Shown here: positions 32,662-41,152 of the stretch, piece by piece
Numbering within the stretch: the stretch's first letter is position 1
How the letters are laid out: the number at the start of each line of letters is the position of its first letter
Assembly (NCBI RefSeq): GCF_002906165.1
Contig: NZ_PPCN01000002.1
Span: 414,343 to 478,342 of the forward strand
DNA from: Roseibium marinum
Lineage (GTDB): Bacteria; Pseudomonadota; Alphaproteobacteria; Rhizobiales; Stappiaceae
Length of the DNA stretch: 64,000 nt
Reading direction: 5' to 3'
Program-made: the position numbers and the translations under genes
Notes under the pieces: model-generated
The model's input: only the letters and a program-made list of their open reading frames with translations
Told to the model about the DNA's origin: nothing
Database searches by the model: none

Positions 32662-34482
32662 TTGCTGGCAAAGAGGCAGCTGCCCTATACTGGCGCCATG
32701 ACACGCGGATCCCGTCGCCGGGCATGGCGCAATCTGAAACTGGGCATCGCGGTGGCCATGGTTGCGGCGAGCCTGGCGATCCTGTGGCTGACCGGACTGG
32801 CCAGCCTGCGCCTCACCCTGGCCGAGGTTCAGACCCGTGCGGAAGCCAACCTTGCGGTTCAGGCGGCGGTGCTGGAACGGCTTCTGGACAAGTTCCGGCT
32901 GCTGTCGCCGCTATTGGCGCGCGGACCCGAAACGGGCCGTCTGGTGTCCGGCCTCGACATTGCTTTGGACCGGACCATCACCTCCGTCGCGGCCGGGATG
33001 TCCGGCGCGGAAGAGGTCTGGCTGATGGATCCGCTTGGCCGCGTCATCGTCACAAGCCAGCACGGCGTCCCTTTCGGAGCGATCGGCGGCGGCGCCGCCA
33101 TTTCCGAAGCCTTCGAGCAGGCAAGGCAGGGCCAGCTCGGGCGGCAACTCATTCCCGGAAACCCGCAGTCGGCCGCCAGCTATGTGTTCGCGTCGCCGCT
33201 GCGCAACGGCGAGAGCCTCATCGGCATCCTGGCCGTGCGCGTCAGCCTGGAGGATGTCGAACAGGCCTGGGCGCTCAGCAAGGATCCGATCCTTGCGCTG
33301 GACGGTGATGACCGCGTCGTGGTGACCAATGTGCCGGGATGGCGCGGGAAGTTCGTCTCCGATCTGGATTTCGGCCGGGACATCGCCCGCTTGTCCGGTC
33401 TCTCCCGGCTCAGCCTGATGTTGCCTTCCTCCGGCGGGGCGAACAACCACATGCAGTTGACCGCGGCCCTCCCCGTTCTCGGCTGGACCGTCAAGACGCT
33501 GGTGAGTGTCGATGAGGCGCGCCAGCAATCCGCCTGGGCGATGGTGGCCGCGCTCCTCGGCTGTGTGATTGCCGCCGGCGGTCTGTGGATCATACTGCTG
33601 CGGCGGGAGGAATTCAGTCGGCAGATCCGCCGCGACAGGGCCGCTGCCCTGCGCCTGGAACGGCGGGTCCGCAGCCGGACGGCCGAGTTGCGCAAGGCCA
33701 ATGAACTTCTGGAAGAGGAAGTGCGCGAGCGCGAGCAGGCCGAAACCAGCCTGCGTCTGGCTCAGGCCGAACTGGTGCAGGCGGCGAAGCTCGCCACGCT
33801 GGGGCGGATGTCGGCGGCTCTCAGCCACGAATACAACCAGCCTCTGGCGGCCATACGCTCGGACGCGGAAGTCGCCGAAATGCTGATCGAGCGCGGCCGC
33901 GCCGAAGAAGCCAAGGCCAATCTCACCCGGATCGGCGGAATGGTCGCCCGCATGGCGGAGATCGCCAAGACCCTGAAAGGCTTCACCCGCAAATCCGGGA
34001 CCGACATCCGACCCGTCTCCATGCGCAAGGTGATCGACGAGACGCTGCTGCTGCTCCAGCCACAGATCAAGCAGAGCGCGGTCGAGGTGATCGCCGAGTT
34101 GCCCGGGACAGACATCATCGTGAAGGGCGGGCAGATCCGGCTGGAGCAGGTGATGATCAATCTGCTCTCCAACGCGCTGGACGCGGTTGGCGGCAGGGAG
34201 CGCCCTCAGGTCGCTTTGATGCTTCGCCGGGAGGGGAAGGATGCCGTGCTGCGGATCCGGGATAACGGGTCAGGAATCGATGAGGAGGTCATGCCGCAGA
34301 TCTTCGATCCGTTTTTCACCACCAAGGATGTCGGCGCGGGACTTGGGCTCGGCCTGTCGATTGCCTATAAGATCGTCCATGACTTTTCCGGGTCGCTGCA
34401 GGCGGCGAACCGGGACGGCGGCGGTGCTGAATTCACCATGCGGCTGCCGATCGCGGACAAACAGATGCTGGCGGCGGAATAA
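32662..34482 (+). CDS. dctB: DctB-like sensor histidine kinase
   Basis: A membrane kinase of about 600 residues. Two transmembrane helices (about 25-47 and 290-312) enclose a periplasmic double-Cache sensing domain. A coiled coil follows (LRLERRVRSRTAELRKANELLEEE), then the HisKA dimer with the phospho-accepting His in SALSHEYNQPLAAIRSDAEV, and the ATPase domain (INLLSNALDAV, RDNGSGIDEEV, GLGLGLSIAYKIV). This order matches DctB, which senses C4-dicarboxylates. A TTG at 32662 lies seven bases after GGAG inside the modC end; an ATG at 32698 is the alternative start. The DctD-like regulator follows 11 bases later. The likely target is the dctPQM operon 3 kb downstream. Confidence 0.88.
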   Translation: MLAKRQLPYTGAMTRGSRRRAWRNLKLGIAVAMVAASLAILWLTGLASLRLTLAEVQTRAEANLAVQAAVLERLLDKFRLLSPLLARGPETGRLVSGLDIALDRTITSVAAGMSGAEEVWLMDPLGRVIVTSQHGVPFGAIGGGAAISEAFEQARQGQLGRQLIPGNPQSAASYVFASPLRNGESLIGILAVRVSLEDVEQAWALSKDPILALDGDDRVVVTNVPGWRGKFVSDLDFGRDIARLSGLSRLSLMLPSSGGANNHMQLTAALPVLGWTVKTLVSVDEARQQSAWAMVAALLGCVIAAGGLWIILLRREEFSRQIRRDRAAALRLERRVRSRTAELRKANELLEEEVREREQAETSLRLAQAELVQAAKLATLGRMSAALSHEYNQPLAAIRSDAEVAEMLIERGRAEEAKANLTRIGGMVARMAEIAKTLKGFTRKSGTDIRPVSMRKVIDETLLLLQPQIKQSAVEVIAELPGTDIIVKGGQIRLEQVMINLLSNALDAVGGRERPQVALMLRREGKDAVLRIRDNGSGIDEEVMPQIFDPFFTTKDVGAGLGLGLSIAYKIVHDFSGSLQAANRDGGGAEFTMRLPIADKQMLAAE

Positions 34483-34493
34483 GGCACATCCAG

Positions 34494-35828
34494 ATGGACC
34501 AGGCGACCGTGCTTTTGGTTGACGATGAAGCGGACCTGCGCGGGTCGCTTTCCCAGGGGTTGGAGCTATCCGGCCAGAAGGTCTTCGCCACCGGCACGCC
34601 GGAAGCGGCGCTGGAACGTATCAACCGGGGTTTTTACGGCGTTCTGGTGACGGACATCCGCATGCCCGGCACGGACGGCTTTCTGGTCATGAAGCGTGCC
34701 TTTGAAATCGATCCGGCCCTTCCTGTCGTTCTCATCACCGGCCACGGCGACGTGCCGCTGGCGGTCGAGGCCATGCGCGCCGGCGCATATGATTTCATGG
34801 AAAAGCCGTTTTCCGTGTCCCGGCTCGCCTCCGTGGTCGAGCGTGCGCTGGACAAGCGCCGGCTGGTTCTGGAAAACCGCAAGCTGCGCGAGGAACTGGC
34901 CGACAGGACGGGGCTGGAAAGCAGACTGGTGGGGCGGACGCCGGCCATGGATCTGCTGCGCCGCAATGTCATGGCGCTGGCCTCCACCGATGCCGACATC
35001 CTTATCCTGGGCGAAACCGGATCCGGCAAGGAAGTCGTCGCCCGGGCGCTGCACGACGAAGGTCCGCGCCGCAAAAGGCCGTTCGTTGCGCTGAACTGCG
35101 GTGCGCTTCCTGCGGAAATCATCGAATCCGAACTCTTCGGTCACGAGAAAGGCGCCTTTACCGGCGCCAGCGGCCAGCGGATCGGCAAGCTCGAGCATGC
35201 CCATGGCGGCACGGTGTTTCTCGATGAGATCGAATCCATGCCGCTGGAGCTGCAGGTCAAGCTTCTCAGGGTGATCGAAACCCGGACGATCGAGCGGCTC
35301 GGTTCCAACCGGCCAATCGAACTGGATGTCCGTTTCATCGCGGCAACCAAGGAGGATCTGGAAGCCGCCGGCAAGGAGGGCCGCTTCCGACTCGATCTCT
35401 TCTACCGTCTCAACGTGGTGAATGTCGAAATTCCGCCGCTGCGTGAGCGCCTGGAGGATATACCTCTGCTGTTCCGCCATCTGGCCGTGGAGGCCCGCGC
35501 CCGCTACCGGCGCGAGATTCCCGATATCGGCGAGGGGTTCCTGGCCGGACTGATGACACGCGACTGGCCTGGCAATGTCCGGGAATTGCGCAATATCGCC
35601 GACCGTTTCGTGCTGGGTCTGGAGCCGGCCGGCGCGCCGCCTACGGCCGGCGGTTCGTCCCTCTTCGACCAGGTCGCCTCCTATGAGCGGGCGCTCATTG
35701 CCGCCGAGCTGAAGCGCAACGACGGCGCCATCAAACCGACCTATGAACATCTAGGTATCTCCCGCAAGGCTCTTTACGAAAAGATGCGCAAATACGGGCT
35801 CGGCAAGGAAGAAGCGGCCCTCGGTTAG
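34494..35828 (+). CDS. dctD: DctD-like sigma54-dependent response regulator
   Basis: A 444-residue NtrC-family activator. The receiver domain (1-120) has the acidic pair in VDDEADLR and the phosphorylated Asp in GVLVTDIRMPG. The AAA+ domain (about 145-380) has Walker A GETGSGKEVVARALH, the sigma54-contacting GAFTGA loop in HEKGAFTGASG, and Walker B GGTVFLDEIESM. The C-terminal Fis-type helix-turn-helix ends the protein (IKPTYEHLGISRKALYEKMRKYG). All catalytic features are present. It is the partner of the adjacent kinase. A sigma54 promoter with an upstream palindrome lies before dctP, 1.6 kb away. Confidence 0.92.
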   Translation: MDQATVLLVDDEADLRGSLSQGLELSGQKVFATGTPEAALERINRGFYGVLVTDIRMPGTDGFLVMKRAFEIDPALPVVLITGHGDVPLAVEAMRAGAYDFMEKPFSVSRLASVVERALDKRRLVLENRKLREELADRTGLESRLVGRTPAMDLLRRNVMALASTDADILILGETGSGKEVVARALHDEGPRRKRPFVALNCGALPAEIIESELFGHEKGAFTGASGQRIGKLEHAHGGTVFLDEIESMPLELQVKLLRVIETRTIERLGSNRPIELDVRFIAATKEDLEAAGKEGRFRLDLFYRLNVVNVEIPPLRERLEDIPLLFRHLAVEARARYRREIPDIGEGFLAGLMTRDWPGNVRELRNIADRFVLGLEPAGAPPTAGGSSLFDQVASYERALIAAELKRNDGAIKPTYEHLGISRKALYEKMRKYGLGKEEAALG

Positions 35829-35860
35829 ATTCTGACTGGGTCCATGAACCTTGAGCCCCA

Positions 35861-35887
35861 TGTCACAAACAGCGCTCTTCGCGCGTC
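35861..35887 (+). promoter_or_regulatory. Candidate ECF41-type promoter
   Basis: TGTCACA at 35861-35867 and CGTC at 35884-35887 are separated by exactly 16 bases. As I recall, this is the promoter form reported for ECF41 sigma factors (TGTCACA, 16 bases, CGTC). It lies about 40 bases before the CMD-family gene whose downstream neighbour encodes the ECF41 factor, implying autoregulation. Confidence 0.75.
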
Positions 35888-35925
35888 TATGGAATGTCAC
35901 CCCCTTTTGAACATGGAAGACATTC

Positions 35926-36357
35926 ATGACCAACGCGACGTCCATCAACTATCAGAAATTCATCCCCTCGGTCGTGCAGAGTTTCATTGCCGCGAGTGGA
36001 GAAATCGGCAAGACGGAACTTGAGCCGAAGCTGCGCCACCTGATCGATCTGCGGGCCTCCCAGATCAATCAATGCGCCTATTGCGTGAAGATGCACACAA
36101 AGGAAGCGCTCGAGGCCGGCGACAGTCACGAACGCATCGAACGCCTGACCGTCTGGCGGCATGTGACGGATTTCACACCGGCGGAAAAGGCGGCATTCGC
36201 CTGGACGGAGGCCTTGACCAGTCTGGACGTCAAAACCGACTATGAAAGCCTGCGCGGCGCATTGCGCGAGCATTTCGAAGATGCTCAAATCAGCGCCATG
36301 ACGTCGGCCATCGCCATGATCAATCTCTGGAACCGGATGCAGGTGTCGAACCATTAA
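35926..36357 (+). CDS. Carboxymuconolactone decarboxylase/AhpD-like protein (ECF41 partner)
   Basis: A 143-residue all-helical protein. LRHLIDLRASQINQCAYCVKMHTKEALEAG contains the CxxC-x3-H redox centre of the AhpD-like branch of the carboxymuconolactone decarboxylase family (about residues 50-60). Such proteins act as peroxidase adaptors or thiol redox enzymes. Its stop codon directly abuts the start of the ECF sigma gene. CMD proteins are one of the standard partners of ECF41 sigma factors, and a matching promoter lies just upstream. The substrate is unknown. Confidence 0.88.
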   Translation: MTNATSINYQKFIPSVVQSFIAASGEIGKTELEPKLRHLIDLRASQINQCAYCVKMHTKEALEAGDSHERIERLTVWRHVTDFTPAEKAAFAWTEALTSLDVKTDYESLRGALREHFEDAQISAMTSAIAMINLWNRMQVSNH

Positions 36358-37272
36358 ATGAACGGGATTTCAGACAGCGACCTCTTCGAGGCCGTCCGTC
36401 CGCGCCTCGTTGGCCTGGCCTATCGCATGCTGGGCTCCATGGCGGACGCGGAGGATGCGGTTCAGGACACCTTCGTCAAATGGCAGGGCGTGGACAAGGC
36501 GTCGATCGCCAGTGCCGATGCCTTCCTGACAGCGGTGTGCACCAATCGCTGTCTGGACCTGTTGAAATCCGCCCACAGGAAGCGGGTCGACTATGTCGGC
36601 CCGTGGATTCCCGAACCGCTTCACATCGAGGCCGAGGCAACACCTGAAGGCGACCTGGACCGTGCGCAGTCGCTGACAACGGCTTTCCTGCTGCTCATGG
36701 AACGCCTTTCGCCGAAGGAACGGGCCGCTTATCTGCTCTACGAGGTGTTCGGCAAGTCCTATCCGGAGGTCGCTGCCACGCTGGACATCGGCGAGGCCGC
36801 CTGCCGGAAACTGGTGTCCCGGGCGGCAGGCCACCTCAAAAGCCCGGCGGCGCGGTTCATCCCGACGGCCGAGCATCAAAGCCGCCATCTCAATGCCTTC
36901 GTCAGCGCCCTTGAGACCGGGTCCACCGATCATCTTGCCGGGCTCCTGGCCGAGTCGGTCAGGCTTCAGTCCGACGGTGGCGGCAAGACGGCGGCCCTCA
37001 GGCGCGTTCTGGAAGGGCCGGATATCATCAACAGGTTCGTGTCGCGCATTCTCGGCCGTTTGTGGGCGCAGGGCCGCCGGGAAATTCTTGATATCAACGG
37101 TATTCGCGGCCTAGCACTGTTCAATGGTTCCGAAATCGAGACGGCGATGACGCTGGGCTATTCCGAGGACGGAAAGATCGATCAGGTCTACATAATCCGC
37201 AATCCGGACAAGCTGCAAAGACTGGCCGCGCCGTTCCGTCATGACCCGCGGAGCGGTGCGCTCTGGCATTGA
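36358..37272 (+). CDS. ECF41-family RNA polymerase sigma factor with C-terminal SnoaL-like extension
   Basis: A 304-residue extracytoplasmic-function sigma factor. Sigma2 (about 8-75) holds RMLGSMADAEDAVQDTFVKW; sigma4 (about 110-165) holds LSPKERAAYLLYEVFGKSYPEVAATLDIGEAACRKLVSRA. The linker motif WIPEP (83-87) matches the ECF41 WLPEP signature. The C-terminal 130 residues form an NTF2/SnoaL-like fold with SDGGGKTAA and the NPDKL motif (282-286). In ECF41 proteins this extension regulates activity in place of an anti-sigma factor. No anti-sigma gene is present, as expected. It is cotranscribed with the CMD gene. Confidence 0.92.
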   Translation: MNGISDSDLFEAVRPRLVGLAYRMLGSMADAEDAVQDTFVKWQGVDKASIASADAFLTAVCTNRCLDLLKSAHRKRVDYVGPWIPEPLHIEAEATPEGDLDRAQSLTTAFLLLMERLSPKERAAYLLYEVFGKSYPEVAATLDIGEAACRKLVSRAAGHLKSPAARFIPTAEHQSRHLNAFVSALETGSTDHLAGLLAESVRLQSDGGGKTAALRRVLEGPDIINRFVSRILGRLWAQGRREILDINGIRGLALFNGSEIETAMTLGYSEDGKIDQVYIIRNPDKLQRLAAPFRHDPRSGALWH

Positions 37273-37301
37273 CGCCAGTTCTGGCTGCGTTCAGACAGAA
37301 G

Positions 37302-37325
37302 GGATGTGTCGATTTCGACACATCC
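37302..37325. promoter_or_regulatory. Perfect palindrome upstream of dctP (candidate DctD binding site)
   Basis: Two 11-bp arms, GGATGTGTCGA at 37302-37312 and its exact reverse complement at 37315-37325, separated by TT. It lies 115 bases upstream of the sigma54 promoter, a typical distance for an NtrC-type activator site. A further half-site, ATGTGTC, occurs near 37336. There is no T run, so it is not a standard terminator for the ECF gene, though it lies 30 bases past its stop. Confidence 0.6.
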
Positions 37326-37439
37326 GTGCCCGGTCATGTGTCAGACCCTACCCATTTTTTCGAAACGGCCCGGATGTTATCGGCCCCTGAAGTTTGATAT
37401 TCTGCGGGAACAGGCACTTTTTCAGAAGCTGGCGATGCA

Positions 37440-37455
37440 TGGCACGGACTTTGCG
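37440..37455 (+). promoter_or_regulatory. Sigma54 (-24/-12) promoter of the dctPQM operon
   Basis: TGGCACG, four bases, TTGCG: the GG at 37441-37442 and the GC at 37453-37454 have the correct 12-base offset and match the RpoN consensus nearly perfectly. Transcription would start near 37466, giving a leader of about 65 bases before dctP. Confidence 0.85.
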
Positions 37456-37529
37456 ATAAATGTGCCGACCAGCCACCGTGCTGTCCGGTCTGAACGGCCG
37501 TCATTCCGAAATGTCTGGGAGGACATCCG

Positions 37530-38537
37530 ATGAAAAAATTCGTTCTCGCCGCTGCAACCGCGGCGACTTTTGCCCTGTCCGCGACCGCCCATGCGGCCGA
37601 CGCCTGCGATGATGGTGAAATCGTCATCAAGTTCAGCCACGTGGTAGCCGCGACCGGTCACCCGAAGGGCGACGCAGCAACGATGCTGGCCGACCGCGTC
37701 AACAGCGAAATGGACGGCAAGGCCTGCATGCAGGTGTTCGCCAACTCGCAGCTCTTCGACGACGACAAGGTGATGGAAGCCCTGCTTCTGGGCGACGTTC
37801 AGCTTGCCGCGCCGTCCTTGTCCAAGTTCGAGGCCTATACGCTGAAGTTCCGCCTGTTCGACCTGCCGTTCCTGTTCCAGGATCTGGACGCGGTCGAGCG
37901 CTTCACCACCGGTCCGGACGGCAAGAAGCTTCTGGGTTCCATGACCGACTACGGCTTCCTGGGGCTAGGCTACTGGAGCTCGGGCCTGAAGCAGTTCTCT
38001 GCCAACAAGCCGCTCCTCGTGCCGTCCGATGCAGAGGGCCTGAAATTCCGCGTGCAGACCTCCGACGTTGCGGTCGCCATGATCGAAGCCATGGGTGCCA
38101 ATGCGCAGAAACTGGCCTTCAAGGAAGTCTACGGCGCACTGCAGACGGGTGTGGTGGATGGTCAGGAAAACTCCTGGTCCAATATCTACACGCAGAAATT
38201 CTTCGAGGTTCAGGACGGCATCACGGAAACCAATCACCAACTGCTGGCCTATCTGCTCGTCACATCCGATGAGTGGCTGAACAGCCTGGATCCGGACGTC
38301 CGCGACCAGTTCGTGACCATCGTCGAGGAAGTCACAGCCAAGGCCAATGGCGCGGTTGCCGAAAAGGAAATGGCCAACCGGGGCCGCATTGTGGAGGCCG
38401 GATCCACCATCCGTGAACTCAACCCCGAGCAGCGCAAGGCCTGGGTCGATGCGATGAAACCGGTCTGGGAAAAGTTCCAAGGTGATATCGGCAAGGAGTT
38501 GATCGACTCCGCCGTTGCGTCCAACAACGCCAGCTGA
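37530..38537 (+). CDS. dctP: TRAP transporter solute-binding protein (DctP family)
   Basis: A 335-residue periplasmic binding protein with a signal peptide (KKFVLAAATAATFALSATAHAA). The mature part begins EIVIKFSHVVAATGHPKGDAATMLADRVN, a DctP start. The region GLKFRVQTSDVAVAMIEAMGANAQKLAFKEVYGALQTGVVDGQENS contains the arginine that binds the ligand carboxylate and the family VDGQEN motif. GGAGG lies seven bases upstream of the start. Its close match to C4-dicarboxylate receptors and the DctB/DctD-like genes upstream suggest a dicarboxylate or related organic acid as ligand. Confidence 0.93.
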   Translation: MKKFVLAAATAATFALSATAHAADACDDGEIVIKFSHVVAATGHPKGDAATMLADRVNSEMDGKACMQVFANSQLFDDDKVMEALLLGDVQLAAPSLSKFEAYTLKFRLFDLPFLFQDLDAVERFTTGPDGKKLLGSMTDYGFLGLGYWSSGLKQFSANKPLLVPSDAEGLKFRVQTSDVAVAMIEAMGANAQKLAFKEVYGALQTGVVDGQENSWSNIYTQKFFEVQDGITETNHQLLAYLLVTSDEWLNSLDPDVRDQFVTIVEEVTAKANGAVAEKEMANRGRIVEAGSTIRELNPEQRKAWVDAMKPVWEKFQGDIGKELIDSAVASNNAS

Positions 38538-38561
38538 TCGCGGGCCGCCACGAAACTCCGG

Positions 38562-38617
38562 AGGGCCGGTGGGAGCATCCTGTATTCATCTGAACGCGGG
38601 AGGTCCTGTCCGGCCCT
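38562..38617 (+). promoter_or_regulatory. Intercistronic hairpin between dctP and dctQ
   Basis: AGGGCCGG at 38562-38569 pairs with CCGGCCCT at 38610-38617. There is no T run. In binding-protein operons such a stem usually protects the upstream mRNA and lowers downstream expression. Confidence 0.5.
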
Positions 38618-38695
38618 TCCTTCAAAGGTCCCGCCGCCGCGGCTACGCGGTCACGGAGACGCATAAGGGCCGGTAGGCCTATTTGGGGGGAACGC

Positions 38696-39316
38696 ATGCA
38701 ACGCGTCGACAATTGGGTCACGCGCTTCGAGGAGGGGGTTCTGGCCTTTCTTCTGGCGGCGATGACCATCGTATCCTTCACCCAGGTGGTGGCGAGATAC
38801 GGGTTCAATTCCGGCTGGACCGGAGCCCTGGAGTTCACACGCATCCTCTTCGCCTGGCTGATCCTGTTCGGCATGAGCTACGGCGTGAAGATCGGCTCCC
38901 ATCTGGGCGTCGACGCGGTCATCCGCCTGTTTCCCAAGCCGATGTTCCGCGTGGTCGCCGTCTTCGGCGCGCTGTGCGGCGCGGTCTATGCCCTCACCCT
39001 GCTGCATTCCGAATGGCTGCACATTTTCGGACTGAACACCCGTGGCGGCGCCATCGACTACTGGCAGAAGATGTACAAGATCGGCATCGGCCTCGACGAT
39101 CTGCGTTATCCGCAGGCCATCATCGAGAATTTCGGAACCCAGGAACGCGTCCAGCGCTGGATCGCCTATCTGATCCTGCCCATCGGCTTGGCTCTGTTCC
39201 TGTTCCGCTGCCTTCAGGCCGCCTGGCAGATCGTCACCGGCGAGCGCGAGCTGATGATCGCCGCGCACGAGGCGGAAGACCTCGTTGCGGAAAACAAAGA
39301 CATTCTGAAGGACTGA
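38696..39316 (+). CDS. dctQ: TRAP transporter small permease (DctQ family)
   Basis: A 206-residue protein with four hydrophobic helices. FEEGVLAFLLAAMTIVSFTQVVARYGFNSGWTGALEFTRILFAWLILFGMSY is the standard DctQ opening, with the family's conserved acidic and tryptophan positions. A cytoplasmic helical tail follows the last helix. GGGG lies just before the ATG. It forms the membrane complex with DctM, which starts ten bases after its stop. Confidence 0.92.
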   Translation: MQRVDNWVTRFEEGVLAFLLAAMTIVSFTQVVARYGFNSGWTGALEFTRILFAWLILFGMSYGVKIGSHLGVDAVIRLFPKPMFRVVAVFGALCGAVYALTLLHSEWLHIFGLNTRGGAIDYWQKMYKIGIGLDDLRYPQAIIENFGTQERVQRWIAYLILPIGLALFLFRCLQAAWQIVTGERELMIAAHEAEDLVAENKDILKD

Positions 39317-39326
39317 GGCGGGACCG

Positions 39327-40730
39327 ATGGAAGCTGCAATTCTCTTTATCCTCGTCCTCGGGCTTTTGTTCCTGGGCGTCCCTATTGCCATTTCGCTGGG
39401 CCTTTCGAGCGTTCTGGCGATTGCCCTTTTCTCCAATGACTCGATCTCCTCGGTGGCCCTGCAGCTGTTCACGGCGTCGCAGAACTACACCCTTCTGGCG
39501 ATCCCGTTCTTCATCCTGGCCTCCGCCTTCATGTCGACCGGCGGTGTCGCCCGTCGCATCATCCGCTTTGCGATTGCCTGTGTCGGCCATATTCGCGGCG
39601 GTCTGGCCATCGCGGCGGTCTTCTCCTGCATGCTGTTCGCGGCGCTGTCCGGTTCGTCTCCCGCCACCGTGGTCGCCATCGGCACCATCGCCATCGCCGG
39701 CATGCGTCAGGTGGGCTACACGAAGGAATTCGCGGCCGGTGTCATTGCCAACGCCGGCACGCTCGGCATCCTGATCCCGCCCTCCATCGTCATGGTGGTC
39801 TATTCCGCCGCGACCGATGTGTCCGTCGGCCGGATGTTCCTGGCCGGTGTTATTCCGGGCATCGTGGCCGGCCTGATGCTGATGACCGCCATCTATGTCA
39901 ACGCGCGCATCAAGAAAATGCCGAAGCAGCCCTTTGCCGGTATGGGCGAGATCCTCGGCGCCGCCGGAGAAGCCGCCTTCGGGCTGCTGCTTATCGTGAT
40001 CATTCTGGGCGGTATCTACGGAGGCATCTTCACACCGACTGAAGCCGCCGCCGTTGCCGCTGTCTACGCGTTCCTGATCGCGATTTTCATCTACCGCGAC
40101 ATGGGTCCGCTCAAGGACGTGCCGATGCGCAAGGACGGCGAGACCATCGTGTCAGCGGTCCTTCGCAATGTCCTGCTGACCGTCATCTACTTCCTGCCCG
40201 GCTGTATCCATGCCGATACGAAGAAAGTACTGATCGACGCGGCCAGAACGACGATCATGCTGATGTTCATCATCGTCAACGCGCTGCTCTTCGCCCACGT
40301 TCTGACGTCCGAGCGGATCCCGCAGGCCATTACCGACTGGATGATCGGCGCCGGGTTCAACTGGTTCACCTTCCTGATCGCGGTCAACATTCTGCTGCTG
40401 CTCGGCGGCCAGTTCATGGAACCGTCCGGCCTGCTGCTGATCGTGGCGCCCGTGGTGTTTCCGATTGGCATGGAACTCGGCGTCGATCCGGTACATCTCG
40501 GCATCATCATGGTGGTGAACATGGAGATCGGCATGATCACGCCGCCGATCGGGCTCAACCTGTTCGTGACCTCGGGAATAACGGGCATGAGTCTGGTGCA
40601 GGTGGTCCGGGCGGCGGCGCCGTTCGTAATGATCCTGTTCGTATTCCTGATCCTGATAACCTATGTCCCGATCATCTCCACCTGGCTGCCCTACAGCCTG
40701 ATGGGACCGGAGATCGTCACCAACCGGTAG
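39327..40730 (+). CDS. dctM: TRAP transporter large permease (DctM family)
   Basis: A 467-residue protein with about twelve membrane helices, using the sodium gradient to drive uptake. Typical blocks are IPFFILASAFMSTGGVARRIIRFA, AALSGSSPATVVAIGTIAIAGM, and NAGTLGILIPPSIVMVVYS; the C-terminal repeat has PPIGLNLFVTSGI. It is some 40 residues longer than average because of a charged cytoplasmic insert (about 250-290: RDMGPLKDVPMRKDGETI and the following loop). A terminator follows 27 bases after the stop. Confidence 0.93.
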   Translation: MEAAILFILVLGLLFLGVPIAISLGLSSVLAIALFSNDSISSVALQLFTASQNYTLLAIPFFILASAFMSTGGVARRIIRFAIACVGHIRGGLAIAAVFSCMLFAALSGSSPATVVAIGTIAIAGMRQVGYTKEFAAGVIANAGTLGILIPPSIVMVVYSAATDVSVGRMFLAGVIPGIVAGLMLMTAIYVNARIKKMPKQPFAGMGEILGAAGEAAFGLLLIVIILGGIYGGIFTPTEAAAVAAVYAFLIAIFIYRDMGPLKDVPMRKDGETIVSAVLRNVLLTVIYFLPGCIHADTKKVLIDAARTTIMLMFIIVNALLFAHVLTSERIPQAITDWMIGAGFNWFTFLIAVNILLLLGGQFMEPSGLLLIVAPVVFPIGMELGVDPVHLGIIMVVNMEIGMITPPIGLNLFVTSGITGMSLVQVVRAAAPFVMILFVFLILITYVPIISTWLPYSLMGPEIVTNR

Positions 40731-40757
40731 GGTGCCGGACTATAAGCAGCTTCAAGC

Positions 40758-40782
40758 GGCGGGCCTTCGGGTCCGCCGTTTT
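40758..40782 (+). terminator. Intrinsic terminator of the dctPQM operon
   Basis: GGCGGGCC at 40758-40765, a TTCG tetraloop, and GGTCCGCC at 40770-40777, followed by GTTTT. Confidence 0.8.
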
Positions 40783-40810
40783 CACATGGCGAGGACGCTC
40801 CTTGCCGCCG

Positions 40811-40838
40811 AAAAAAAACCGGCCCCTGGAGGGGCCGG
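40811..40838 (-). terminator. Intrinsic terminator of the SCP2 gene
   Basis: Read on the minus strand, an eight-pair CCGGCCCC/GGGGCCGG stem with a four-base loop is followed directly by eight T residues (the A run at 40811-40818). Confidence 0.92.
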
Positions 40839-40870
40839 CTGAAACCGTCTGTACGTTTTGGCGGGAGACC

Positions 40871-41152
40871 TTAAACGATGCTGCCCAGCTTCATCGCGAC
40901 GTTCATGTCGCCTTCCACCTGCATCTTGCCGCCCATGAAGGCCGCCGTCGGGTTGAGGTCGCCTGACAGAAGATCGCCCAGGTCCTCGGCGGTCATCTTG
41001 ATGGTGCAGTCGGCTTCCTGGTCCTCGTTGGATACCTTGGAGCCCTGCAGATAGATGATGCCGGTCTCGCCGAGATCGAACTTGACGCTTTCTTCAATGC
41101 CGCCATCCGCAACCTTCGCGCGGACACCTTCGGTTAGCTTTTCCAGGGACAT
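40871..41152 (-). CDS. SCP2 sterol-binding domain protein
   Basis: A 93-residue single-domain protein. DLGETGIIYLQGSKVSNEDQEADCTIKMTAEDLGDLLSGDLNPTAAFMGGKMQVEGDMNVAMKL is the complete SCP2 fold, with the hydrophobic lipid-binding tunnel region. Stand-alone SCP2 proteins bind lipids or acyl-CoA; the bacterial role is unclear. The start at 41152 (MSLEKLTEGV) gives the normal size; a longer upstream frame has no family character. A strong terminator lies 32 bases after the stop. Confidence 0.9.
   Translation of the reverse strand: MSLEKLTEGVRAKVADGGIEESVKFDLGETGIIYLQGSKVSNEDQEADCTIKMTAEDLGDLLSGDLNPTAAFMGGKMQVEGDMNVAMKLGSIV

Noticed and set aside
34566..35750. Minus-strand frame opposite the DctD-like gene (394 codons)
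   Set aside because: The plus-strand frame has all sigma54-activator motifs; this one has none.
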